64,000 bases of DNA, from assembly GCF_034661175.1 (NCBI RefSeq), contig NZ_CP141058.1, positions 1,488,001-1,552,000 of the forward strand, given 5' to 3'. The position numbers were made by a program, and so were the translations under genes. Position 1 is the first letter of the stretch, and every line of letters starts with the position of its first letter. Below, piece by piece: positions 1-10,133 of this stretch. Origin of the DNA: Nocardioides renjunii. GTDB lineage: Bacteria; Actinomycetota; Actinomycetes; Propionibacteriales; Nocardioidaceae. A model generated the notes under the pieces. That model was not told where the DNA came from. It saw nothing but the letters and a program-made list of their open reading frames with translations, and searched no databases.

Positions 1-597
1 GACCAGCAACGGAGGCGCCGACACCGCGAACTGCACGGCCGCCGACCACAGCAGGTCGGGCTGCGCTCCTATCCACCGTTGGCCGAGCGTCCCGAGGCTC
101 AGCGTCAGCATGCTGAGGCAGCCGATGAGGACCGCGACCGGACCGCCGGCGTGGCCGAGGTCCGCGCCCAGCACGAGCAGCACGCCCGCCACCCCGACGC
201 CGAACCCGGCGACCTGCACCTTCGAGACCCGCTCGCCGAGGAGTGCGGCCGCGAGCAGGGCGGTGAGCACCGGGCTGAGCGCGTGGAACAGCGAGGCCAG
301 GGTCGCACCGAGCCCCAGGTCGAACGCGACGTACATCAGCCCGAACTGCAGGGCGTTCATGACGAGCCCGACGGCGGCCACCCGGCGGAGCGTCGCCCGG
401 TCCATCCGGGTGGGTCGCCGCAGGACGAGGGCGAGCCCGGCGGCGAGCAGCGCCGCCACCACGAAGCGCCAGCCCAGCACCGAGAACGGGGCGGCGGCGT
501 GCACGGCGGCGGGCCCGGAGATGTAGCCCGACGACCAGACCAGCACGAAGGCCGCGGCCGGGACGAGCGGCAGCGTCGAACCGGTCCGTGGGGGCAC
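1..597 (-). CDS. EamA/DMT-family exporter (3' end cut off by window edge)
   Basis: Read on the minus strand from a GTG at 597. The visible 199 codons give alternating hydrophobic helices, starting near residue 10 (LVPAAAFVLVWSSGYISGP) and including AGFGVGVAGVLLVLGADLG further on. This is the repeated-helix layout of the EamA drug/metabolite transporter superfamily. Family members are about 290 residues with ten helices, so roughly the first two thirds is present and the frame stays open to base 1. TAGCGT lies six bases upstream of the GTG with no Shine-Dalgarno sequence, which suggests a leaderless start. It is divergent from lepA. The substrate cannot be told from sequence. Confidence 0.85.
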   Translation of the reverse strand, partial: MPPRTGSTLPLVPAAAFVLVWSSGYISGPAAVHAAAPFSVLGWRFVVAALLAAGLALVLRRPTRMDRATLRRVAAVGLVMNALQFGLMYVAFDLGLGATLASLFHALSPVLTALLAAALLGERVSKVQVAGFGVGVAGVLLVLGADLGHAGGPVAVLIGCLSMLTLSLGTLGQRWIGAQPDLLWSAAVQFAVSAPPLLV

Positions 598-746
598 CGC
601 CGCACGCTAGCGTCCCGGCGCCAGGGGGCCGGGCGGAGGCGCGGCCGCCGAGACGGCCCGCTCCGGCGGCCCGTCGCCGGTTCGGTCGGGCAGGACCCGC
701 GTGGAAGAATGACGCGATCCCGCCGTCGTACCACTGAAAGCAGTCC

Positions 747-2621
<1,875 letters not shown>

Positions 2622-2623
2622 CC

Positions 2624-3130
2624 GTGCCGGTCGTCCGCGCCGACGACGTCACCGCGCGGCCCTGGGCCAACGGTGGCGGCGTCACGCGCGAGCTCGCGAC
2701 GGCCGCGGACGGCTCGTGGCGGATCAGCCTCGCCGACGTCGACCGCGACGGGCCCTTCTCGACGTTCCCGGACCGGCAGCGGCTGCTGACGCTCGTGGAC
2801 GGCGCCGTGCTCGGGCTCGAGGTCGACGGCACGGCCCACGTCGTCGAGCCGCGCCGCCCGTTCGCCTTCGACGGTGGAGCCGCCGTCGTGGCCACGGTGC
2901 CCGAGGGGCCGGTGCGGGTGCTCAACGTGATCGCCGGGCCCAGCGTGACGCCGTACGTCACCGTGCTGGAGCTCGGCCGCGCCTCGACGCTGCCGCTGGC
3001 CGAGGACCAGGCGGCGTACGTCCTCGCCGGCCGGCCGGACGGCGCCGAGGTCGGCTGCCTGGTCACCGGTCCGGGTGAGGTGTCGGGTCGGTGCACCGTG
3101 GCGGTGGTGACGCTCGAGGCCGTCAGCTGA
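2624..3130 (+). CDS. HutD/Ves-family cupin-like protein
   Basis: 168 residues. The hallmark PWANGGGVTREL at residues 13-24, followed by SWRISLADV and GPFSTFPD, is the N-terminal signature of HutD/Ves proteins. These are bicupin-fold proteins linked in other bacteria to histidine utilisation control or cold response. No hut genes are nearby, so a role in histidine use is not supported here. GTG start two bases after the lepA stop implies translational coupling. The biochemical activity of the family is not settled. Confidence 0.85.
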   Translation: MPVVRADDVTARPWANGGGVTRELATAADGSWRISLADVDRDGPFSTFPDRQRLLTLVDGAVLGLEVDGTAHVVEPRRPFAFDGGAAVVATVPEGPVRVLNVIAGPSVTPYVTVLELGRASTLPLAEDQAAYVLAGRPDGAEVGCLVTGPGEVSGRCTVAVVTLEAVS

Positions 3131-3689
3131 CGGTGGCCGGCTCCCAGCGGGGGTCGCGGCCCAGCCGGGCGAGCAGCCGGTCCGTCGCGCTCGCGTCGGG
3201 GCCGACGTCGACGGGCCCGGTGCACACGCCCTCGGAGTAGAGGGCGTCGCCCCAGCCGTCGGCGGTGGCGTGGAGCTCGGCGGCCTCCGCCTCGTCGATC
3301 GACCACGGCTGGCGGGTCGCCCGGGCGACGTCGGAGCCGTGGACGACGAGGTCCCAGCCGTAGAAGTCGGCCATCGTGGCGGCGATCGTGGTGCGGCCGA
3401 AGAAGCCGTCGTACTCCCGGTCGGCGACGCCGTCGCGGTCCAGCACCGCGGCCACGTCGGCCGCGTGCCGGCGCCAGCCCGCGGCAGGGTCGGTGAGGTC
3501 GGGCCGTGGGCCCGGGGCGAGGTCGTGGCGCTCGAGGAAGTCGCGCTCGGTGTCGACGACGTGCGCGACGACGTCGCGGACGGACCAGCCCTCGCAGGGC
3601 GTGGGGGCGTCCCACTGCGCGTCGGCGCGGTCGAGGATGTCGGCGAAGGTGGCGGCGCGCTGGGTGAAGTGCTGTGCGGTGGTGGTCAT
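3123..3689 (-). CDS. TIGR03086-type DinB-like metal-binding protein
   Basis: 188 residues of the four-helix DinB/maleylpyruvate-isomerase N-terminal fold. The motifs GWSVRDVVAHVVDTERDFLE and FYGWDLVVHGSDVARAT carry the His/Glu residues expected to hold the divalent metal. Family members are thiol-dependent (mycothiol/bacillithiol) isomerases or transferases, but most paralogues have no assigned substrate. The ATG at 3689 was chosen because residues upstream are arginine-rich and unlike the family. It overlaps the HutD-like stop by eight bases, tail to tail. It is divergent from an AraC-type regulator 51 bases away, which may control it. Confidence 0.85.
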   Translation of the reverse strand: MTTTAQHFTQRAATFADILDRADAQWDAPTPCEGWSVRDVVAHVVDTERDFLERHDLAPGPRPDLTDPAAGWRRHAADVAAVLDRDGVADREYDGFFGRTTIAATMADFYGWDLVVHGSDVARATRQPWSIDEAEAAELHATADGWGDALYSEGVCTGPVDVGPDASATDRLLARLGRDPRWEPATVS

Positions 3690-3740
3690 GGGTCCACGCT
3701 CGCACCGCTCGTGTCGGTGCCTCTTGTGATAATCCGACAC

Positions 3741-4586
3741 ATGACCGGACAGGTGCCCCTCCAGCCGGTCGACCCGGTCGACCGCGCACACCTCACCGGC
3801 CTGAGCAGGCCCTCGCCGCCCATCCACCGCTACGCGCCGTCCGCGCACCTCGCCGACCTGGTCGAGCGCTACTGGATCCCGGTGTGGTCCTTGGCCGAGC
3901 CGTCCACGCAGAGCACGCTGCAGCACCCGGTGTGCCTCGTCGTGGTCAGCAACACCTACGCCCGCTTCTACGGCGTGGCGCGCGGCCGGTCCAGCGTCAC
4001 CCTAGAGAACGACGGCTGGGCCGTCGGCACGATGCTCGCGCCCGCGGCCGGGCGGCTGGTCCTCGGGCGGTCGGTGGCCGAGGTGACCGACACGTGGATC
4101 GACCTGTCCGGGGTGCTGCCCGACGACCACGCCGGGCTGGTCGACCGGGTCCGGGCCGCGATGGCCGACGAGCCCGGCAGCCCCGTCGCCCACGCGGCCG
4201 CCATCGCGGCCACCGAGGACTGGCTGACCACCCTCCTCCCGGTCGACGCGCAGGGCCTGCAGGTCAACCGGCTGGTCGCCTGGCTGCGCGAGCACCCGGA
4301 GGTGACCCGGGTGGGCGACCTGGCGCGGGAGGCCGGGTTGTCGGAGCGGAGCCTCCAGCGGCTGGTGGAGCAGCGCCTCGGCCTCGCCCCCAAGTGGCTG
4401 GTCCAGCGGCGACGGCTGCACGACGCCGTGCTGGCGCTCAAGACGGGCGACGGCGCCCTCGCCGACATGGCGGCCGACCTCGGCTACACCGACCAGGCCC
4501 ACTTCACCCACGACTTCCGCACGGTGACGGGCATGACACCGGGGGAGTACCTCCGCGACCAGCCGTCCGCTGGGACGTCAACCTGA
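3741..4586 (+). CDS. AraC-family transcriptional regulator
   Basis: 281 residues. The C-terminal third (about residues 180-275) carries two helix-turn-helix units: VTRVGDLAREAGLSERSLQR, and LADMAADLGYTDQAHFTHDF followed by the AraC ending GMTPGEYL. The N-terminal region (YAPSAHLADLVERYWIP) resembles the DUF6597-type domain common on actinobacterial AraC proteins. GATAAT lies seven bases upstream of the ATG with no Shine-Dalgarno sequence, so the transcript is probably leaderless. The divergent TIGR03086 gene is the likely target. The stop codon lies inside a perfect palindrome described separately. Confidence 0.9.
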   Translation: MTGQVPLQPVDPVDRAHLTGLSRPSPPIHRYAPSAHLADLVERYWIPVWSLAEPSTQSTLQHPVCLVVVSNTYARFYGVARGRSSVTLENDGWAVGTMLAPAAGRLVLGRSVAEVTDTWIDLSGVLPDDHAGLVDRVRAAMADEPGSPVAHAAAIAATEDWLTTLLPVDAQGLQVNRLVAWLREHPEVTRVGDLAREAGLSERSLQRLVEQRLGLAPKWLVQRRRLHDAVLALKTGDGALADMAADLGYTDQAHFTHDFRTVTGMTPGEYLRDQPSAGTST

Positions 4587-4593
4587 GGTTGAC
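4577..4593. promoter_or_regulatory. Perfect palindrome GTCAACCT-G-AGGTTGAC (MerR-like operator candidate)
   Basis: Two 8-base arms around a single G, overlapping the end of the AraC gene. Its right arm forms the -35-like TTGACA at 4589-4594, about 30 bases before the small membrane protein start at 4624. Palindromes of this composition are typical of MerR-class operators. No merR gene lies in the window, so the cognate regulator is unknown. Confidence 0.45.
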
Positions 4594-4623
4594 AGACGGT
4601 GGCCCGCGCGGCACGGTGGTGGC

Positions 4624-4968
4624 ATGTCCCCGATCCCGGCCCACCTCCTCGTCGCCCTCGCCTTCACGGTCGTCGTCGGCCTGGTCTCCGGCGGCACCTG
4701 GCCCTACTTCGTCATGGGCGCCGGGCTGGCGCTCTCGCTGTGGGTGATGCTCTTCGCCGGCTCCTGGGCCGGTCCCGAGCGGGAGACCCACGGGCGCACC
4801 TCCGCCTCGCACTACGCCGTCGCGGCAGCGGTCGCGCTCGTGCTCGGCTACGCCATGTACGTCGTGGGCGACGGCGCCTCGTGGTGGGCCACCGGCGTGA
4901 TCCTCGCCGGCGTGCTGGTGCCGGCCGGCCTGGTGGCCAGCCGGTCGCGAGCCGGCGACGGTGCCTGA
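4624..4968 (+). CDS. Small four-helix membrane protein, unknown function
   Basis: 114 residues with four probable transmembrane helices (about 8-24, 28-46, 64-82, 88-106) and a short hydrophilic loop near 47-62 (GPERETHGRTSAS). No motif that names a family. ATG start, with a TTGACA-containing palindrome 31 bases upstream. It overlaps the next gene by eight bases, so the two are probably translated from one message. Confidence 0.7.
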   Translation: MSPIPAHLLVALAFTVVVGLVSGGTWPYFVMGAGLALSLWVMLFAGSWAGPERETHGRTSASHYAVAAAVALVLGYAMYVVGDGASWWATGVILAGVLVPAGLVASRSRAGDGA

Positions 4969-5536
4969 GGACGACCCGCTCGACCGGGTGAGGGCGGCCG
5001 CCACCGCGGTGCACCTCGCCGAGCGCGCCCTCGCCGACGCCGTGCGGCGCGCGCAGGCGGCCGGCCACAGCTGGGCCGCGGTGGGCGCGGTCCTCGGCAC
5101 CTCGCGGCAGGCGGCCTTCAAGCGGTTCGGGACGCCGCGCGACCCGCGTACGGGCCGGCCGATGGCCCCCGCCGACACAGCCGGCGTGGTGGCGACCACC
5201 GAGAGCGTCTTCGCGGCCCTCGACGCAGGCCGCTACGACGAGCTCCGCGCGATGATGCCCGACGACGTCGCCCGGGTGCTGACCCGCGACGTCGTCCTCG
5301 GCGCCTGGGCGCGCGCGGTCGCCGACACCGGCAACCTGGTCGCGTGCCGCGACACGGTCGTGCAGCTGCCCGGAGGTGAGGACGCGCCCTCCGCCGAGGT
5401 GCTCGGCACCGTGGTGGGTGCCACCACGCTGGTCTGCGAGGCCGGCGAGTGGCAGGGCCGGGTCGCGCTGGGCCAGGACGGGGGCCTGCTCGGCCTGCTG
5501 GTGGTGCCGGTCGGTGCGGACGGGCTGCCGTTCTGA
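4961..5536 (+). CDS. Helix-turn-helix protein with DUF3887-like C-terminal domain
   Basis: 191 residues. Residues 5-56 form a helical region ending in a helix-turn-helix (HSWAAVGAVLGTSRQAAFKR). Residues about 75-185 resemble the DUF3887/NTF2-like domain (VFAALDAGRYDELRAMMPDDV) found on similar actinobacterial proteins. The GTG at 4961 overlaps the membrane protein gene by eight bases. It is probably a DNA-binding protein paired with that membrane protein; the target is unknown. Confidence 0.7.
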   Translation: MPEDDPLDRVRAAATAVHLAERALADAVRRAQAAGHSWAAVGAVLGTSRQAAFKRFGTPRDPRTGRPMAPADTAGVVATTESVFAALDAGRYDELRAMMPDDVARVLTRDVVLGAWARAVADTGNLVACRDTVVQLPGGEDAPSAEVLGTVVGATTLVCEAGEWQGRVALGQDGGLLGLLVVPVGADGLPF

Positions 5537-5570
5537 GCCGTTCTGGGCCTTTGCGGGCCGTTCTGGGCCC
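5528..5570. repeat. Three direct copies of CCGTTCTG at a gene end
   Basis: CCGTTCTG occurs at 5528-5535, 5538-5545 and 5558-5565, the last two followed by GGCC. The array spans the 3' end of the helix-turn-helix gene and the convergent gap to the winged-helix gene. It may fold through its GGGCC/GGGCCC segments. Function unknown. Confidence 0.5.
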
Positions 5571-5592
5571 TTCGCCGAGACCGCGAGGCGCC

Positions 5593-6708
5593 TCAGACGG
5601 CCTCGCGGGTGAGCGACACGTCCGTCACCTCGATGCCCAGGGCCGCCTCGAGGGCCGCGACCGGCTCCTCCAGCTCCGTCCTTGTCGGCTTGCGGGTGCG
5701 GGCGAACCACGTGACCTCGAGCGGACGTCGCCGCGAGCTGCCGCCGGCCCGCCAGAAGCCGGTGATCCTCCCGTCGACCAGCAGCGGCGGGAGCAGCATC
5801 CCGTTGGAGTCGTTCCACAGGCGGCGGTTGTGCTTGGGGCTCACGAAGCGGTCGCGCGCCTTGGAGTCGTAGCCGCACAGCAGCGCGTCGAACTCCGGGA
5901 GCAGCCGTACGCCGGGCAGGTCCCGCGGCGGCGGCGCGTCCGCCAGGTCGAGGTAGCCGCGCCCGTCCGGACCCTCGTCCTCGACGACGTCCGTGCTGCC
6001 GAGGCCCGCGAGGCCCTCCTCGACCGCGCGCAGGGACATCCCCGACCACCACGCCAGGTCCTGGCGGGACGAGGGACCGTGGGCCGCGAGGTGCAGGCGG
6101 ACGACGTCGGTGGTGGTGGCCAGCCCGGTGCGGTCGAAGGTCCGGTAGACGGGCCTGCCCTGGCCCTCCCACCGGTCGCTGGAGGCCGGCCGGCGGACGA
6201 GCCCGCCGTGGGCGAAGGACAGGTAGCGCCCCGGGACCGTCTCCGTGGCCCCCTGCGCGTGCGGTGCGTGCCGGCCGAGCCAGTCGACGAGGTGGTCGCG
6301 GAGCTCGTCGGGGGTGCGCCACTCGCGGGCGAAGTCCTCGATGGAGAGCCACAGGGCCGCGAGCTGGTCGTCGGTGACGCCCAGCATCCGGGCCCAGCGG
6401 CGGTGCTGGCCGACCCGGGTCGCCTCGGCGAGCACGGTGTAGGCCGCCGGGCTGGCCGTGTGCACCGTGCCGCGGATCGTGCTGCCCCGCACGATCGCGC
6501 CCGTGTCGTACGCCTCGGTGATCGCCGCGTGGGTGGTGCCGGGGAAGCGGGCGCCGAGCCCGATGAAGGCGGAGCGGGCGGTCTGCGTCTGCATGTCGCC
6601 GATCGCGTGCACGGCGGCCGCGACCTCGGCGCCGCTGGCGGGGACGGGACGGTCGGGGAGCTGCCGGGCCAGCGACGCCGCGCCCAGCTCGGCCCAGGTG
6701 CGCGCCAC
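5593..6708 (-). CDS. Winged-helix AlkZ-like protein (PF06224 family, possible DNA glycosylase)
   Basis: 371 residues of the HTH_42/AlkZ-like family. Residues 36-49 (IGDMQTQTARSAFI) match the conserved position of the QxQ motif. In AlkZ and YcaQ this pair of glutamines is needed for base excision from interstrand crosslinks or alkylated bases; here they are Q40 and Q42. The central and C-terminal parts (GPSSRQDLAWWSGM, LPEFDALLCGYDSKARDRFV, FWRAGG) follow the family to its end. Length fits. It is followed four bases later on the same strand by the XdhC-type gene in the upstream direction. A repair role is inferred, not shown. Confidence 0.8.
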   Translation of the reverse strand: MARTWAELGAASLARQLPDRPVPASGAEVAAAVHAIGDMQTQTARSAFIGLGARFPGTTHAAITEAYDTGAIVRGSTIRGTVHTASPAAYTVLAEATRVGQHRRWARMLGVTDDQLAALWLSIEDFAREWRTPDELRDHLVDWLGRHAPHAQGATETVPGRYLSFAHGGLVRRPASSDRWEGQGRPVYRTFDRTGLATTTDVVRLHLAAHGPSSRQDLAWWSGMSLRAVEEGLAGLGSTDVVEDEGPDGRGYLDLADAPPPRDLPGVRLLPEFDALLCGYDSKARDRFVSPKHNRRLWNDSNGMLLPPLLVDGRITGFWRAGGSSRRRPLEVTWFARTRKPTRTELEEPVAALEAALGIEVTDVSLTREAV

Positions 6709-6711
6709 GTC

Positions 6712-7164
6712 TCAGCCGCGCATCGGGCCGCCGGGGCGGCCGTGGGACTCGGCGACGATCTCCGCGACCACCGACAGCGCGATCTCGCCCGGGGTCCTGC
6801 CACCGAGGTCGTGGCCCGCCGGCACGTGGAGAGTGGACACGTCGACGCCCTCGGCGACAAGCTCCTCGACCAGTCCCGCGGCGCGTCGCCGGCTCGCCAT
6901 CATGGCGACGTAGGCCGCCTCGGAGGCGAGCGCAGCCCGCAGGACCGCCGGGGCGTCCGGGGCGTCGTGGTCGCAGAGGACGACCGCGTCCCCGGGACGG
7001 GGGTCGAGACCCGGACCGCCGTGGTCGGCCGGCTCGACGACCACGGTGCGGCCCACCGTCGACGCGATGGCGGCCAGCGCCCGGGCGATCGGGTTGTCGC
7101 TGAGGACGAGGATCCGCCCGTGCTCGACGCCGTCGTCGGACCACGGCCGCTGGCGCTCGCTCAT
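6712..7164 (-). CDS. XdhC-family Rossmann protein (C-terminal domain only)
   Basis: 150 residues corresponding to the C-terminal NAD(P)-type Rossmann half of XdhC/CoxI molybdenum-enzyme maturation factors. The diagnostic ending is VPAGHDLGGRTPGEIALSVVAEIVA (positions roughly 116-140). ILVLSDNPIARALAAIAS near residue 18 takes the place of the dinucleotide-binding start. The usual cysteine-containing N-terminal XdhC domain is absent, and no xanthine dehydrogenase or CO dehydrogenase genes are nearby. TAGGCT with seven bases to the ATG suggests a leaderless start. The promoter shares a 23-base gap with the divergent kinase gene. Confidence 0.8.
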   Translation of the reverse strand: MSERQRPWSDDGVEHGRILVLSDNPIARALAAIASTVGRTVVVEPADHGGPGLDPRPGDAVVLCDHDAPDAPAVLRAALASEAAYVAMMASRRRAAGLVEELVAEGVDVSTLHVPAGHDLGGRTPGEIALSVVAEIVAESHGRPGGPMRG

Positions 7165-7187
7165 GGCGGCCAGCCTAGAGTCGCGGC

Positions 7188-8120
7188 ATGCCCGTCACCA
7201 TCCCTCCGGGACTGCTCGCGCAGCGGGCGCTCGGCGAGGACTGGTCCGGGTGGCTCGACCGGCTGCCGCGCGTGGCCGCCGACCTCCTCGAGGAGTGGCG
7301 GCTCACGCCGGTCGCGCTGCCGCTGCACGGGTTCTGCTCCCTCGTGCTGCCGGTCACCGACGCCGACGGCACGGGCGCGGCCCTCAAGATCACCTTCGAC
7401 GGCGACGAGGAGTCGCTGCACGAAGGGCTGGCCCTGCAGCACTGGGGCGGGCGCGGCGCCGTACGCCTGCTCCGGGCCGACCCGCGGCGGCGCGCGCTCC
7501 TGCTCGGGTGGCTGCCCGGCCCCGACATGGGCGACGTGTGGGACGTGGAGGCGTGCGAGGTCGTCGGCGGGCTCTACGACCGGCTGCACGTCCCCGCCAT
7601 GCCGCAGCTGGCCACCGTGGCGTCGTACGTCGAGCGGTGGCTGCGCGACCTCGACGAGCTGGGCCGCGACGTGCCGATCCCGCGGCGCTACGTCGAGCAG
7701 GCGTTGGCGCTCGGCCCCGACCTCCTCGCCGACGCGGCCGCCCCCGTCGTGGTGCACGGCGACCTGCACTACGCCAACGTGATGGCCGACGACGCAGGGG
7801 AGTGGCTGGCCATCGATCCCAAGCCGATGGCCGGCGACCCGCACTACGAGCCCGCACCCATGCTGTGGAACAGGATGGAGGAGCTGAGCGGCCCCGGCGC
7901 CGTCGGCTCGGTGCGCGACGGGCTGCGGCGCCGCTTCCACGCCCTCGTCGACGCCGGTGGGCTCGACGAGGCGCGGGCGCGCGACTGGGTCGTGGTCCGG
8001 ATGGTCGTCAACGCCGGGTGGACGGTGCAGGACGCCCGCGCTGACCGTCGCCGGCTCACGGCCGAGGAGCAGGACTGGATCACCCGCTGCGTCGCGATCA
8101 CCAAGGCCGTGCAGGACTAG
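7188..8120 (+). CDS. APH(6)/streptomycin-kinase-like phosphotransferase
   Basis: 310 residues of the aminoglycoside/hydroxyurea kinase family. The catalytic loop VVVHGDLHYANVM (near residues 186-198) and the metal-binding IDPKPMAGDPHYEPA (near 207-221) are intact. The N-terminal lobe has ALKITFDGDEE as the lysine-bearing strand. Relatives phosphorylate streptomycin or hydroxyurea, but many chromosomal actinobacterial copies have no proven resistance role. TAGAGT lies six bases before the ATG, with no Shine-Dalgarno sequence. It is divergent from the XdhC-type gene. Confidence 0.85.
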   Translation: MPVTIPPGLLAQRALGEDWSGWLDRLPRVAADLLEEWRLTPVALPLHGFCSLVLPVTDADGTGAALKITFDGDEESLHEGLALQHWGGRGAVRLLRADPRRRALLLGWLPGPDMGDVWDVEACEVVGGLYDRLHVPAMPQLATVASYVERWLRDLDELGRDVPIPRRYVEQALALGPDLLADAAAPVVVHGDLHYANVMADDAGEWLAIDPKPMAGDPHYEPAPMLWNRMEELSGPGAVGSVRDGLRRRFHALVDAGGLDEARARDWVVVRMVVNAGWTVQDARADRRRLTAEEQDWITRCVAITKAVQD

Positions 8121-8167
8121 TCGCCCGCCGCGGCTCACTGGTCCGGTCAATTCGCCGTGTTTGCTAC

Positions 8168-8185
8168 CACTCGGTAAACCAAGTG
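8168..8185. promoter_or_regulatory. Imperfect palindrome CACTCGGT-AA-ACCAAGTG upstream of fadD
   Basis: Eight-base arms with seven of eight pairs matching, in the AT-richest stretch before the acyl-CoA synthetase gene, about 80 bases upstream of its start. Size and shape suit a TetR-type fatty-acid regulator, but none is encoded nearby. Confidence 0.45.
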
Positions 8186-8223
8186 ATCTAGGTTACAGCC
8201 CAGTCAGCAGCAAGCCCCGCTGT

Positions 8224-8240
8224 GTGACGCGCCGCGTCAC
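8224..8240. promoter_or_regulatory. Perfect palindrome GTGACGCG-C-CGCGTCAC upstream of fadD
   Basis: Two exact 8-base arms around one base, ending 25 bases before the fadD ATG. It could be an operator or a short hairpin in the 5' untranslated region. It lies between the other palindrome and the start codon. Confidence 0.5.
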
Positions 8241-8265
8241 GCTCCGACGAATGAGTAGGTAACAG

Positions 8266-10086
8266 ATGCCGATCACCATCGACACGGCGTTCCTCGACAC
8301 CATGCCACCCAACGTGGCCGTCCAGTTCTTCGACCGCGTCGCGGCGTCGCCCGACAGCGAGGCGTTCCGCTTCCCGCGCGGCGAGGCCTGGGAGTCCGTC
8401 ACCTGGAAGCAGGCCGGTGACAAGGTGGAGGCACTCGCCGCGGGCCTGATCGCCCTGGGGGTCGAGCCCGAGCAGCGCGTGGGGATCGCGTCGGGCACCC
8501 GCTACGAGTGGATCCTGGCCGACCTCGCGATCATGTGCGCCGCCGGCGCCACCACGACGGTCTACCCGAGCACCAACGCCGAGGACACCGTCTACATCCT
8601 CGGCGACTCCGAGAGCCGGGTCGTCTTCGCCGAGGACGCCGAGCAGCTCGCCAAGCTCACCGCGCACCGCGCGGAGCTGCCCCACGTCAGCAAGGTGGTC
8701 GTCCTCGACGGCCAGGGCGACGGCGACTGGGTGATCTCCCTCGACGACCTCGCCGCGCTCGGCGCGGCCAGGCTGGCCGAGCAGCCCGACGTCGTGCGTA
8801 CGACGTCGCAGGCGATCGCCCCCGACCAGCTCGCCACCTTGATCTACACCTCCGGGACCACCGGTCGCCCCAAGGGCGTGCGGCTGCGGCACTCCTCGTG
8901 GGTCTATGAGGGCGAGGCGATCCGCGCGCAGGGCATCCTCGGCCCGGACGACCTCGAGTTCCGCTGGCTGCCGATGGCCCACTCGTTCGGCAAGGTGCTC
9001 ATGTCGACGCAGATGGCGTGCGGCTTCGCCGCCGCGATCGACGGCCGCGTCGAGAAGATCGTCGACAACCTCGGCGTCGTGAAGCCGACCTTCATGGGCG
9101 CGGCCCCGCGCATCTTCGAGAAGGCTCACGGCCGCATCGTCACCATGCAGGCCGCCGAGGGCGGCGCCAAGGAGAAGATCTTCAAGAGCGCCTTCAAGGT
9201 GGGCCTCGAGGTCGAGCGGCTCAAGCGCGAGGGCAAGTCCGTCCCGCTGGGGCTCAAGGTCCAGCACGGCCTGTTCGACCGGCTGGTCTTCTCGAAGATC
9301 CGCGACCGCTTCGGCGGCAACGTCCGCTTCTTCATCTCGGGCGCCGCGGCGCTCAACCGCGACATCGCCGAGTGGTTTGGCGCGGCCGGCATCACGATCC
9401 TCGAGGGCTACGGCCTGACGGAGACCTCGGCCGGCTCGTTCGTCAACCACCCCCAGCAGAACAAGTTCGGCACGGTCGGTCCGGTCTTCCCGGGCAGCGA
9501 GGTCAAGCTCGGCGAGAACGACGAGATCATGATCAAGGGTCCCGGCGTCATGGACGGCTACCACAACCTGCCCGAGGAGACGGCGAAGACGCTGACCTCC
9601 GACGGCTGGCTGCACACCGGTGACAAGGGCGCCCTCGACGAGGACGGCCACCTGGTCATCACCGGTCGCATCAAGGAGCTGTTCAAGACCTCGGGCGGCA
9701 AGTACATCGCCCCGCCCGCGATCGAGTCGAAGTTCAAGGCCGTGTGCCCCTACGCCAGCCAGTTCATGGTCTTCGGCGACGAACGCAACTACTGCGTCGC
9801 CCTCGTCACCCTCGACCCGGACGCGATGGCCGGCTGGGCCGAGGAGAACGGCATGAGCGGTGCGTCCTACACCGAGATCGTGCGCTCGGACGCGGTGCGC
9901 CAGATGGTCGCCGACTACATCGAGGACCTCAACAGCCACCTCAACCGCTGGGAGACGATCAAGAAGTGGAAGCTCCTCGACCACGACCTGACGGTCGAGT
10001 CGGGCGAGCTCACCCCGTCGATGAAGGTCAAGCGCAACGTGGTGCAGCAGAACAACCAGGCGCTCATCGAGGAGATGTACGCCTGA
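8266..10086 (+). CDS. Long-chain acyl-CoA synthetase (FadD15-like)
   Basis: 606 residues, AMP-forming ligase. It activates a fatty acid through acyl-AMP to acyl-CoA at the membrane face. The P-loop-like motif LIYTSGTTGRPKGV lies near residues 192-205, followed by the adenine-binding YGLTETSAG and the C-terminal TGRIKELFKTSGGKYIAP region holding the catalytic lysine. Length and motif order match FadD15/ACSL-type enzymes rather than short-chain acetyl-CoA synthetases. GTAGGTAAC just upstream is a weak ribosome-binding site. Two palindromes upstream suggest transcriptional control by a fatty-acid-responsive repressor, which is inference. Confidence 0.95.
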   Translation: MPITIDTAFLDTMPPNVAVQFFDRVAASPDSEAFRFPRGEAWESVTWKQAGDKVEALAAGLIALGVEPEQRVGIASGTRYEWILADLAIMCAAGATTTVYPSTNAEDTVYILGDSESRVVFAEDAEQLAKLTAHRAELPHVSKVVVLDGQGDGDWVISLDDLAALGAARLAEQPDVVRTTSQAIAPDQLATLIYTSGTTGRPKGVRLRHSSWVYEGEAIRAQGILGPDDLEFRWLPMAHSFGKVLMSTQMACGFAAAIDGRVEKIVDNLGVVKPTFMGAAPRIFEKAHGRIVTMQAAEGGAKEKIFKSAFKVGLEVERLKREGKSVPLGLKVQHGLFDRLVFSKIRDRFGGNVRFFISGAAALNRDIAEWFGAAGITILEGYGLTETSAGSFVNHPQQNKFGTVGPVFPGSEVKLGENDEIMIKGPGVMDGYHNLPEETAKTLTSDGWLHTGDKGALDEDGHLVITGRIKELFKTSGGKYIAPPAIESKFKAVCPYASQFMVFGDERNYCVALVTLDPDAMAGWAEENGMSGASYTEIVRSDAVRQMVADYIEDLNSHLNRWETIKKWKLLDHDLTVESGELTPSMKVKRNVVQQNNQALIEEMYA

Positions 10087-10133
10087 CCGTCACGGTTGCG
10101 TGAGCGGGGGTGCACGCGTGGTTGGATACCCGC

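Noticed and set aside
10110-10133. Longer start for HemW
   Set aside because: The region contains the probable -10 element and adds residues not expected in the family.
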